64,000 nucleotides of DNA. Origin: PALSA-911 sp963839645 (lineage in GTDB: Bacteria; Pseudomonadota; Alphaproteobacteria; Acetobacterales; Acetobacteraceae). The DNA lies in NCBI GenBank assembly GCA_963839645.1, contig CAWIVZ010000001.1, forward strand, positions 434,001 through 498,000. The letters are read 5' to 3'. Position 1 is the first letter of the stretch. The number at the start of each line of letters is the position of its first letter. Of the stretch, positions 25,199 to 33,764 are shown in pieces. Made by a program: the position numbers and the translations under genes. Under the pieces are notes generated by a model, which saw only the letters and a list, made by a program, of their open reading frames with translations, did no database searches and was not told the DNA's origin.

Positions 25199-26657
25199 GC
25201 ACGCCCGCCAGGCTAGGCCAGGTGAGGCCGGGGCAGGTCCTGGCCATCGTTTGCGCCGGCATCGTGCTGGCCAATCTCGACCTGTTCATCGTCAACGTTG
25301 CGCTGCCGGACATCGCGCAGGAGTTTGGCGACGCGAGTCTGGGCACGCTGTCCTGGATTCTGAACGGCTATGCGATCGTCTACGCCGCGTTGCTGGTGTT
25401 TTGCGGCAGGCTGGCCGAACGCTATCCGCGAAACTACAGCTTTCTCGCAGGCATTGCCCTGTTCACCGCCGCCTCGGCCGCCTGCGCGTTCGCGAACAGC
25501 GTCGAAACCCTGGTCGCGTTCCGTCTGCTGCAGGCGGCGGGCGCGGCGCTGCTCACCCCGACTTCATTGGGTCTGATCCTGGCGACGTTCCCGGCGGAGC
25601 GCCGCAGCGGCGCGGTCCGCATCATGGGCCGCTATCGGCGGGTTTGCCGCGGCTTTGGGGCCGCTGGTGGGCGGGCTGCTCGATCATGGCCAGCTGGCGG
25701 TGGATTTTTCTCGTCAACGTGCCGATCGGCCTCCTCGCACTGGTGGTGGGCTGGATCAAGCTTCCGCAGGTTTCCGGCCATGATGTTCCGGTGCCGAACA
25801 TCTGGGCGGCCGCGTTGATCACCGCTCGGCATCGCCGCGCTGACATTCGGGATCGTGAAGCTGAACGACTGGGGGTGGAACTCGCTATGGCGGTCGCGCT
25901 GAGCTTCGCGGCGGCGGCGGCGACGCTGGCGTCTGTTCGTTGCACACTGCCTGCGATCCGACGATCCGTTCATCGATCCGGCGCTGTTCCGGATCCGCGA
26001 TTTCACCCGCGCGACGTTGACGATGGCGCCGTTCTCGACCGCGTTCGGCGGCTTTCTGCTCTCGCTCGTGTTGTGGGAGGAAGGCCGTGTGGCACTGGCC
26101 CGCCATGAAGATCGGCCTGGCCATCGCGCCCGGTCCCTTCATGGTTCCCGTCACGTCGTTGTTGCTGGCGGGGCGGTTGATCGCCCGGTTCGGCGCCTCG
26201 GCGGTCGTCGCGGCAGGACTGCTCGTCTTTGCCGCTGGCGTGATCGTGTGGGCGGTCCTGGCCGGCCCGCAGCCCAGATCTGGCGTTCGCAGTCCTCTGC
26301 GTCATCCCGTCGGGTATCGGCGTCGGGCTGACGCTGCCGACGCTGATGGGGATGGGCACGTCGGCGCTTCCGGCGTCGTCGTTCGCGACGGGGTCCGGCG
26401 TGATCAACATGATCCGCCAGATCGGCTTCGCCGTCGGCGTCGCCATCTTCGTCGCCATCGTCGGGTCGGCCGCCTCGGCCGGGGATCAGATGGCGGCGTT
26501 CCGGTTCGCCTGGTGGGTGATGGCGGCGATCACCGCGCTCGGTCTGATCCCGCTGGTTCTGCTGCCGCGGAGGCGCGGCGCTGCGGCCGTGGGACCCGCG
26601 CAAATCGGGCGGGATCCAACATTCGTCTCACAGCCCGGAAAGAGGGCGCCTCGGTAG
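25195..26657 (+). pseudogene. MFS drug-efflux transporter, DHA2/EmrB-like (multiple frameshifts)
   Basis: Starts at GTG 25195. The first ~145 residues are intact: ANLDLFIVNVALPDIAQEFG, motif-A GRLAERYPRN, and a motif-C-like LLQAAGAALLTPTSLGLI. After about 25640 the similarity hops between frames (SWRWIFLVNVPIGLLALVVG, FSTAFGGFLLSLVLW, ALPASSFATGSGVINMIRQI), with breaks around 25640, 25700, 25830, 25935, 26080 and 26275. The final part ends at 26657. The reconstructed length of about 480 residues fits a 14-helix pump. Co-regulated with the SDR by TetR. Confidence 0.75.
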
Positions 26658-26824
26658 GCCACTCGGCGAGGAGTCAACTTTCGGTGATTTCCCTTCCTCG
26701 ATTTGAACCTACACTTTGGACACATTTGGTGGGGCGACCAGACGACACAGTCGGAACGGGTGCTGGGTCAAATATTGCGAGTTCGGTCTTAGGTGGGTCC
26801 AGAGGCAGAGCCCCTGGCCTTGCT

Positions 26825-27592
26825 TCAATCCGCCGCCGCCGAGCTGGCGGTCTGGCGGGCGCGGATGGCGTCGCCGAAGCCTTCGAAGATGCGCCAGGAG
26901 AGGCGGTCGGTGTCGAAATCGTATTCCGGGTGCCATTGCACGCCGCAGGCATAGCTTGGGGCATGGATGGCGCGGACCGCCTCGATCGTGCCGTCCGGGG
27001 CGACCGCTTCCGCGGTCAGGCCGGGTGCGAGCCGGTCGATGCCCTGGTTGTGCAGGGAGTTGACCGGGATTTCGGTCGTGCCGGCCAGCCGGTGCAGCCA
27101 GCCGCCCTGGGTGAGGCGGACCGAGTGCGCCTTGCCCTGGCGCACGCGGGCGGAGGGTTGCAGCGGGGTGGAGTGGTCCATCCGGTCCGGCAGGTCCTGC
27201 AGCCGCTGGTGCAGCGAGCCGCCGAGGGCGACGTTGAATTCCTGCAGGCCGCGGCAGATGGCGAGGATGGGCACGCCGCGGGCGACGGCGGCGCGGATCA
27301 GCGCCATGGTGACGGCATCCCGCGCCGGGTCCTCGGGCGTGCCCTCGGCATGCGGCGGGCCGCCGTAGAGGCTGGGCTGCACGTTGGAGCGGCTGCCGGT
27401 GAGGATCAGGCCGTCGATGCGCGACATCAGCGTTTCGACGTCGGCCTTGTCGCCGTTGGCCGGGATCAGCACCGGAACGGCGCCGACCACCTGATCGGTG
27501 GCGCGGACATAGGTGTCGGACGCGGCGTGGTTCGGCATTCCGAAGATGCCGAACTGCTTTGTGCAGCAGCTGATGCCGACCAGAGGTTTCAC
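26825..27592 (-). CDS. Gamma-glutamyl-gamma-aminobutyrate hydrolase family protein (PuuD-like)
   Basis: A 255-residue class I glutamine-amidotransferase-like hydrolase. The catalytic Cys lies in PILAICRGLQEFNVALGGSL and the His/Glu pair in GVQWHPEY. PuuD relatives cleave gamma-glutamyl amides in putrescine catabolism. No other puu genes are adjacent, so the substrate may differ. A perfect 19-bp palindrome sits 65–83 bp upstream of its start. Confidence 0.87.
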   Translation of the reverse strand: MKPLVGISCCTKQFGIFGMPNHAASDTYVRATDQVVGAVPVLIPANGDKADVETLMSRIDGLILTGSRSNVQPSLYGGPPHAEGTPEDPARDAVTMALIRAAVARGVPILAICRGLQEFNVALGGSLHQRLQDLPDRMDHSTPLQPSARVRQGKAHSVRLTQGGWLHRLAGTTEIPVNSLHNQGIDRLAPGLTAEAVAPDGTIEAVRAIHAPSYACGVQWHPEYDFDTDRLSWRIFEGFGDAIRARQTASSAAAD

Positions 27593-27656
27593 GTTCGAGA
27601 GGATTTCACGATTTGGGGCTTCACGATTCCAAACGCATGCGCTTAAGCAAGCATCA

Positions 27657-27675
27657 TTGACGCAAATTGCGTCAA
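27657..27675. promoter_or_regulatory. Perfect 19-bp palindrome upstream of the PuuD-like gene
   Basis: TTGACGCAA and TTGCGTCAA flank a single central A. The element lies 65–83 bp upstream of the leftward gene and 67 bp beyond the end of the convergent-side lolA gene. It fits the operator of a dimeric repressor or activator; no matching regulator gene is present nearby. Confidence 0.6.
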
Positions 27676-27741
27676 ACAGAAGTCATTTCCCGCGATGCCG
27701 GCTATTCTTCCGGCGCAGTGTGGCCGAAACACGCCGGGATT

Positions 27742-28386
27742 TCAGCCGCCGCCGCCCGTGGGCTGCTGGCTTGGCACGGTGACCTTGAACAGGGCCGGGT
27801 CGAACTTGCCGCCGAGTTCCACGTTGAACAGCCGCACGCTGGTTTTCTGCCGCTGCTGGTCGACCACGGCCCAGCGCTGCAGCGCCAGTTTCTGGTCGGA
27901 GAAGTAGAGCGTGATGGTGCCGTCCGAGGGGCTGGCCGTGCGTTGCAGGGTCAGCTCGATTTCATCGGGCAGGCGGCGCAGGCCGACGATCTCGATATCG
28001 CCGGACAGCTTCACCTGGTCGGCGAGGATGATGCCGAGCGGGGTCTGCGACAGCGGGATGTTGGAGGTCTGCTGCAGCTTGCTGTCGTTGAAGACGACCA
28101 GGCCATAGTTGGCGACCAGCAGGAACGGGCTGGGCGGGTCGTATTGGAAGCGCATCTTGCCGGGGCGCTGCAGCCAGACCTCCCCTTCGGAGGTGCCGCC
28201 ATTGGGCGCGACCTGGAGGAAGCGGGCCTTCAGGCTGCGCAAGTTGGTCAGATAGGTCTCGATGCGCGCGATATCGGCGCGGTCGCGGTCGGTCAGCGCC
28301 AGCGCGGCGCGGGCCCGGAAGGGGAGGAGACCGGCCGGCAGCAACGCGAGCGCAGCGAGAAGGGATCTACGGTTCATGGACGTCAT
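27742..28386 (-). CDS. lolA: Outer-membrane lipoprotein carrier protein LolA
   Basis: A 214-residue periplasmic chaperone that takes lipoproteins from LolCDE to the outer membrane. A signal peptide (MNRRSLLAALALLPAGLLPF) is followed by family blocks SLKARFLQVAPNGGTSEGEV, WLQRPGKMRFQYDPPSP, DQVKLSGDIEIVGLRR and RTASPSDGTITLYFS. The start may be ATG 28386 or, three codons later, 28377. The end is rich in Pro and Gly. Confidence 0.82.
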   Translation of the reverse strand: MTSMNRRSLLAALALLPAGLLPFRARAALALTDRDRADIARIETYLTNLRSLKARFLQVAPNGGTSEGEVWLQRPGKMRFQYDPPSPFLLVANYGLVVFNDSKLQQTSNIPLSQTPLGIILADQVKLSGDIEIVGLRRLPDEIELTLQRTASPSDGTITLYFSDQKLALQRWAVVDQQRQKTSVRLFNVELGGKFDPALFKVTVPSQQPTGGGG

Positions 28387-28417
28387 GTGGCGCGGGGAGC
28401 GCCGAATTGCAAAGCGC

Positions 28418-29663
28418 CTATTCAGCCGCCACCGGGGCCAGGACGCGATCGGCGCTCGCCCGCTCCCACAGTTCCGGCGCCAGTTCCTCGGGGCGATCGG
28501 GGAAGAACAGGGCGCAGGCCATGGTGATCAGCGCGAAGACGGCCAGCACCAGCAGAACATTGGTCAAATTGCCGGTGTGTTCGTACAGCACGGCGATCAG
28601 CGGGGCGGCCGCGGCGGAGCCGAGGAAGCCGACGAAGAACCGCACCGAGTACATCCGCGCCCTGCAGCGCAGGGGAGATATAGCGGGCCGTCATGGTTTC
28701 GTTCACCGTCACCTGGCCGAACAGCGCCGCGGCGACCAGGCCGGCGACCGGCAGGACCGCCCAGCCCTGCACATAGGAAAGGGCGAACAGCGCCGGCGCC
28801 AACAGCAGCGCCAGCGGCAGGAAGGCGCGCTTCAGCGTGGTGCGGTCGATCAGGCGGCCGACGGTGAGCTGCGTGGCCGCGCCGCAGATGGTGGCGAGGA
28901 AGGCGGCGAGCCCCGCCAGCTTGACCAGCGATGGATCGCCCGCCAGCCGTTCGGCCATCAGCTTGGGCAACAGCAGGGTGAAGGCGTTGAACACCAGCCC
29001 CGACACGGCGGCGATCATCAGCAGCACGATCACCGCCCGGCGCACCAGGGCGGGGGGGATGGTCGGGAACGGCCGCGCGTTGCGCCGGATCTCGGCGGTA
29101 TGCAGCCGCATGCGGCTCCAGGCAATGCCGAGGCCGAGGCAGAGGACACCCGGCACGATGAAGGCGACGCGCCAGCCGCCCTGCGCCGCCAGCAAGGCGG
29201 TGACGACCGGCGCGGTGGCGACGCCGATATTGCCGAACACGCCGTTCAGGCCGACGGCCTTGCCGACTTTCTCGCCGGCGGCCTCCACCAGCATGGCGGT
29301 GCCGATCGGATGGTAGATCGAGGCGAATACGCCGACCGCCCCCAGCGTAAGCATCAGCGCCAGCGGGGTATTCGACAGGCCGGCCGCGATCATGGAGCCG
29401 CCGGCGCCGACGAAGAACGCCGTCATCAGCGCCTTGCGGCCGAATTTCTGCGCCAGCCAGCCTTGCGGCAGAGACAGCAGGCCGTAGAGCACGAAGCCGC
29501 CGGTGGCGAGTTGCAGGATCGGCCCGTAATCCGGTCCGAACGCGCCGCCTTGCACGGCCATGGTGAGCACCGCGGTCGGCAGGATCAGCAGGCAGTAATG
29601 CGTGATCAGATGCGCGGTGTTGATGAAGGCGATCTGGCGGCTGGCCTGGGTCATGCGGGGCAT
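28418..29663 (-). CDS. MFS transporter (frameshifted)
   Basis: A 12-helix major-facilitator protein of about 415 residues, starting at ATG 29663 or 29654. The main part has motif A-like LPQGWLAQKFGRKALMTAFF, GVFASIYHPIGTAMLVEAAG and NGVFGNIGVATAPVVTALLA, resembling the FSR/fosmidomycin-resistance type. The last 78 residues (MYSVRFFVGFLGSAAAAPLI) continue in another frame after one extra base near 28662. The substrate is unknown. Confidence 0.8.
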
Positions 29664-29773
29664 CCTGCGGTCGTTGCCGAAACCATACTCCCACGGCGGA
29701 TGCGAGGCCAGGAGTTGGTAGGCAAGGCGAGGATCGCGGTCTCCGAAGGGCGAGCCCTTCAGCCTTGCTTCCT

Positions 29774-30703
29774 TCAACCCGCCGCCGCGGCCCGCGACCA
29801 GGCGTAGGTCAGTTCGTGGCGGTTGTGGAAAAGGTGGAACAGGCGGCTGCCGGGGATGGCGGCGAGGGCTTCCGCTGTCTCGTGGTCCGTGGGTCCCTGG
29901 AACTTGATGGTGCACACGATGTGTTTCGGCGCATCGGCGGCGATCCAGCGCTGGATCAGGGCCAGCAGCCGGTCGGGGTAGGCGATGATATCGCTGAACA
30001 GCCAGTCCACTTTTTCCGGTTCCAGCGCGAAGGCGCTTTCCTGCCGGGTGGTGACGTTCGGCCTGGCGGTGATTTCGGGGTCGAGCGGGGCCTTGTCGAT
30101 GGCGATCACGGTGGCGCCGAGTTCGGCGAGCGCCCAGGTCCAGCCACCGGGGGAGGCGCCGAGGTCGAGGCAGGTTTCACCCGGTTTGGGGTACCAGCCG
30201 AGCCGCGTGCAGGCTTCCCACAGTTTCAGGTAGGCGCGGCTGGGCGGGCCGATGCGGTCCTCGACAAAGCGGCATTCGCCGTTGACGAAGGGGCTGGTCT
30301 TGCTGGCGCTGGCCAGCATCCGGTCGGGGGCGAGCAGGGTCCAGGCGCCGAGATGGGCGGTGGGGGCGGGTTCTGGGAATACCAGCGACCGGGCTTTCAC
30401 CGGGGGCAGGCGGTCGGCGATCAGCGCGGCGCGGCGGAAATTGGCTACCTGATAGCCGGACCAGTTGCGCTGGATCGCCCTCAGGGCGTCGGCGGCTTCC
30501 TTGACCGAGGCGATGGGGATTTCCTGGGGCGCGGTCCAGGTATCCAGCGCCCAGGCGGCGTCGGCCGGCGGGTCCGGCGACACGGCGAGGCGGCCGTGCC
30601 ATTCCGTGACGGCGATGCCGCGGCGCTCAAGTTCCTCGGCGAGGATCGTCTCGAAGCCCTCGGCGGCGAGGTAGGCGGCCCCCAGGGGAATGGCTTGGGT
30701 CAT
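29774..30703 (-). CDS. SAM-dependent methyltransferase, RlmM/FtsJ-like
   Basis: A 309-residue protein starting at ATG 30703. The C-terminal half is a FtsJ-type Rossmann methyltransferase (CLDLGASPGGWTWALAELGA, VIAIDKAPLDP, HIVCTIKFQGPTD). The N-terminal part resembles the THUMP-like region of RlmM, which 2'-O-methylates 23S rRNA C2498, but the protein is shorter than E. coli RlmM. The start overlaps the stop of the DUF423 gene by 4 bp (ATGA). Confidence 0.8.
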   Translation of the reverse strand: MTQAIPLGAAYLAAEGFETILAEELERRGIAVTEWHGRLAVSPDPPADAAWALDTWTAPQEIPIASVKEAADALRAIQRNWSGYQVANFRRAALIADRLPPVKARSLVFPEPAPTAHLGAWTLLAPDRMLASASKTSPFVNGECRFVEDRIGPPSRAYLKLWEACTRLGWYPKPGETCLDLGASPGGWTWALAELGATVIAIDKAPLDPEITARPNVTTRQESAFALEPEKVDWLFSDIIAYPDRLLALIQRWIAADAPKHIVCTIKFQGPTDHETAEALAAIPGSRLFHLFHNRHELTYAWSRAAAAG

Positions 30704-31080
30704 AAAGCCGGGCGGCCGCGGATGGCGGCGAGGCCGAGCAGCGCCCAGCCGATCATCGTCAGCGTGCCGCCGGTGGGGGCGAGCATGGGCAGGTGGATGC
30801 CGAGGAGGACCTGGCAATAGATTGCGCCGCAGAAGCCGAGCAGACCGAGCAGGAACGCGGCGCCGGCCCAGTTGGCCAGGGCCGGGCCGCCGGTACGCAG
30901 CCAGATGCCCGTCGCCACCAGGGCGAGCGCGTGCCAGAGCTGCATTTCCACCGCGCTGTGCAGGACGGTCCGGGCGGCGGGGTCGAGCGGCGCGTGGGCG
31001 GTGTAGGCGGCCATGGCGACGCCGAGCAGGCCGGCAGCCGCGCCGGCGGCGATCCAGAGCCGGAACAGGGATTTTTGCAT
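30700..31080 (-). CDS. DUF423 membrane protein (YgdD-like)
   Basis: A 126-residue integral membrane protein with four hydrophobic segments (LWIAAGAAAGLLGVAMAAYT, LWHALALVATGIWL, FLLGLLGFCGAIYCQVLLG, LTMIGWALLGLAAI). The conserved AYTAHAPLDPAARTVLHSAV and QLWHALAL match DUF423. The function is unknown. E. coli ygdD is likewise next to the rlmM gene, so the pairing is conserved across classes. Confidence 0.85.
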   Translation of the reverse strand: MQKSLFRLWIAAGAAAGLLGVAMAAYTAHAPLDPAARTVLHSAVEMQLWHALALVATGIWLRTGGPALANWAGAAFLLGLLGFCGAIYCQVLLGIHLPMLAPTGGTLTMIGWALLGLAAIRGRPAL

Positions 31081-31168
31081 GGACCGACCTTATCAACCCG
31101 CGCCCGGTTCCGCCATTCGCGGAGCGCGCTCTGTTCCACAAATTGCCGCCCGGCTATACACTCGCAGA

Positions 31169-32119
31169 ATGCCCCGTGGCGATCTGTTTCCCGAAATCGG
31201 CCCGTACGAAACCGGCTACCTGCCGATATCGGCGGGGCACGTGATGTATTGGGAGCAGGTGGGCAATCCGCGCGGCCGGCCGGTGCTGTTTCTGCATGGC
31301 GGTCCCGGCGCGGGGGCCGGGATCGTGCATCGCCGCTTCTTCGATCCCGCCCATTGGCGGGTGATCATCTTTGACCAGCGCGGCGCCGGCCGGTCCCGTC
31401 CGCTGGGCAGCCTGGCGCAGAACACGACGCCGGACCTGGTGGACGACATCGAGATCCTGCGCCGGCATCTGAACGTGGAAAGCTGGCTGCTGTTCGGCGG
31501 CTCCTGGGGCTCCACCCTGGCGCTGGCCTATGCCCAGGCGCATCCCGAGCGGGTACGCGGCGCGGTGCTGCGCGGTGTGTTCCTGGGGCGCGACAGCGAG
31601 GTGGATTGGTTTCTGCACGGCCTGGCGGCGATCTTTCCCGATGTGCATGCCGCCTTCGCCGGGTTCCTGCCGGAGGCCGAGCGCGGCGATCTGCTCGGCG
31701 CCTATCTGCGCCGGCTGACCGACCCCAATCCGGCCGTGCACATGCCGGCGGCGCGCGCCTGGTCGGTGTACGAGGGATCCTGCAGCACCCTGCTGCCGAG
31801 CCCGGACACGGTCGCCTCCTTCGCGCAGGACCGCACGGCGCTCGGGCTGGCGCGGATCGAGGCGCATTACTTCGCCAACAGGCTGTTCCTGGCGCCGGAA
31901 GGCCTGCTCGGCCGAATGGACCGCATCGGGCACATCCCGGCGGAGATCGTGCAGGGCCGCTACGACATGGTGTGTCCGGCCTGCTCGGCCTTCGAGCTGG
32001 CGGCTGCCTGGCCGAATGCCCGGCTGTCGGTGGTGCCGGATGCGGGGCATTCCGCGCTGGAGCCCGGTATCCGCCGTGCGCTGATCGCGGCGGTCGAGCG
32101 GTTTCGCCAAGAGAGATAG
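31169..32119 (+). CDS. pip: Prolyl aminopeptidase (proline iminopeptidase)
   Basis: A 316-residue alpha/beta hydrolase starting at ATG 31169. It begins LFPEIGPYETGYLPISAGHV, has the oxyanion HGGPGAG, DQRGAGRS, the nucleophile elbow FGGSWGSTLALAYAQ (Ser near residue 112), the acid in VQGRYDMVCP and the His in DAGHSA. It removes N-terminal proline from peptides in the cytoplasm. It is divergent from DUF423 with 88 bp between the starts. Confidence 0.92.
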   Translation: MPRGDLFPEIGPYETGYLPISAGHVMYWEQVGNPRGRPVLFLHGGPGAGAGIVHRRFFDPAHWRVIIFDQRGAGRSRPLGSLAQNTTPDLVDDIEILRRHLNVESWLLFGGSWGSTLALAYAQAHPERVRGAVLRGVFLGRDSEVDWFLHGLAAIFPDVHAAFAGFLPEAERGDLLGAYLRRLTDPNPAVHMPAARAWSVYEGSCSTLLPSPDTVASFAQDRTALGLARIEAHYFANRLFLAPEGLLGRMDRIGHIPAEIVQGRYDMVCPACSAFELAAAWPNARLSVVPDAGHSALEPGIRRALIAAVERFRQER

Positions 32120-32178
32120 CGCCTCAGAGATGAAGCCGGGCGGGGTTTGCCCGGGACGTTGATAACCGGAGGATACGG

Positions 32179-33087
32179 ATGAAAGTCGGCGTGATCGGGC
32201 TTGGCTCGATGGGGATGGGGGCGGCGCTCAACCTGCTCAAATCCCAGCATCAGGTGGTCGGCTGCGAGCTGCGGGAAGCGGCGCGCGCGGAGATCTCCGC
32301 GGCGGGCGGCTCGGCGGTGACGAGTGCCGCGGAGCTGCCGGGCGATCTGGAGGCGTTGATCGTCTTCGTGGTGAACTCCGCCCAGGCCGAGGACGTGTTG
32401 TTCGGACCGAAGGGCTGCGCGTCCCGGCTGCCGAAGGGAGCGGTCGTGCTGCTGTGCACCACCGTCGCGCCGGAGGCCGCGCGCAGGCTGGACGAGAAGA
32501 TCACCGCCGCCGGGCTGCTGATGCTGGATGCCCCGGTTTCCGGCGGCGCCACCGGCGCGCGGGCGGGCACGATGACGATCATGGCCTCGGGGCCCGAGGC
32601 GGCGTTCGCCCGGGCGCAGCCGGTGCTGGACGCGATCGGCGACAAGGTCTGGCGCCTGGGCGACACGGCCGGGATCGGCAGCACGGTGAAGATGGTCAAC
32701 CAGCTGCTCGCCGGCGTGCATATCGCGACGGCCGCCGAGGCATTGGCGCTGGGCATTCGCGCCGGCGCGGATCCACGCACGCTGTACGACGTGATCTGCA
32801 GTTCCGCCGGCAGTTCCTGGATGTGGCAGAACCGGGTGCCGCACATCCTCGATGGCGACGACACGCCATCCTCGGCGGTCAATATCTTCGTCAAGGATCT
32901 CGGGATCGTGCTGGACCAGGCGCGCAGTTTGACATTCCCGCTGCCGATGGCCTCCGCCGCGCACCAGCTGTTCCTGGCCGCCGCCGCGGCCGGACACGGT
33001 GCCAAGGACGATGCGTTCGTCATCCGCGTCTGGGAGGCGCTTGCCGGGATAGAACTGCCGGGGATCAAGCTGCCGGGAGGGGAATGA
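32179..33087 (+). CDS. ltnD: L-threonate dehydrogenase-like (LtnD) / beta-hydroxyacid dehydrogenase
   Basis: A 302-residue NAD-dependent beta-hydroxyacid dehydrogenase. It has Rossmann motif GLGSMGMGAALNLL, substrate loop DAPVSGGATGARAGTMTIM, and catalytic Lys in GSTVKMVNQLLAGVH. Length and sequence are closest to LtnD, which oxidises L-threonate at C2. The OtnK/OtnC partners are absent; instead a DUF2848 gene follows with overlapping stop and start, so the physiological substrate is open. Confidence 0.85.
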   Translation: MKVGVIGLGSMGMGAALNLLKSQHQVVGCELREAARAEISAAGGSAVTSAAELPGDLEALIVFVVNSAQAEDVLFGPKGCASRLPKGAVVLLCTTVAPEAARRLDEKITAAGLLMLDAPVSGGATGARAGTMTIMASGPEAAFARAQPVLDAIGDKVWRLGDTAGIGSTVKMVNQLLAGVHIATAAEALALGIRAGADPRTLYDVICSSAGSSWMWQNRVPHILDGDDTPSSAVNIFVKDLGIVLDQARSLTFPLPMASAAHQLFLAAAAAGHGAKDDAFVIRVWEALAGIELPGIKLPGGE

Positions 33088-33743
33088 TGCTCGCCCTGAC
33101 CTTGCACGAGGATGGCGGCCTGCACCTCGCCGCGGTGCAGGTGCGTATGCTGGTGATTGCCGGCTGGACCGGGCGCGACGCCGCCAAGGTGCAGGAGCAT
33201 ATCGACGAGCTGGCCGCCATCGGCGTGACGCCGCCGGCCAGCGTGCCGGTGTTCTACCGCGTCTCCGCCGCCCGGCTGACCACGGCGCCGTTGATCGAGG
33301 TGACCGGCAACGCCAGCAGCGGCGAGGTGGAGTTCGTGGTGTTCAATCACGGCGACCGGCTGTGGGTGACGGTCGGCTCGGACCACACCGACCGCGAGGT
33401 GGAGGCCTACGGCATCACCGTCTCCAAGCAGATGTGCGACAAGCCGGTCTGCGCCGATGCCTGGCCGCTGCTGGATGTCGCCGGCCATTGGGACAGCCTG
33501 GTCCTGCGCGCGTATGCCGACGGCGTGTTGTACCAGGAGGGCGGCGTGGCGGAGATGCGGGCTCCGGGCGACCTGATCGCCGCCTATGGCGGGCTGCCGC
33601 CGGGGGCGGCGATGTTCGGCGGCACCATGCCGGTGATCGGCGGCGTGCGGCCGGCTTCGCGCTTCGAGATCGAGCTGGAAGACCCTGTGCTCGGCCGCCG
33701 GCTGCGGCACGGCTACGACATCGCCGTGCTGCCGCTGGCATAG
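33084..33743 (+). CDS. DUF2848 family protein
   Basis: A 219-residue protein beginning at the ATGATG at 33084, which overlaps the stop of the dehydrogenase gene by 4 bp. Stretches GRDAAKVQEHIDELAAIGVT, GSDHTDREVEAYGITVSKQM and GGTMPVIGGVRPASRFEIEL match DUF2848, a family related in fold to fumarylacetoacetate hydrolases. It is probably a lyase or hydrolase acting on the product of the adjacent dehydrogenase; this is inferred from coupling only. Confidence 0.8.
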   Translation: MMLALTLHEDGGLHLAAVQVRMLVIAGWTGRDAAKVQEHIDELAAIGVTPPASVPVFYRVSAARLTTAPLIEVTGNASSGEVEFVVFNHGDRLWVTVGSDHTDREVEAYGITVSKQMCDKPVCADAWPLLDVAGHWDSLVLRAYADGVLYQEGGVAEMRAPGDLIAAYGGLPPGAAMFGGTMPVIGGVRPASRFEIELEDPVLGRRLRHGYDIAVLPLA

Positions 33744-33764
33744 CCGCGATCGCATGGCCCGAGG

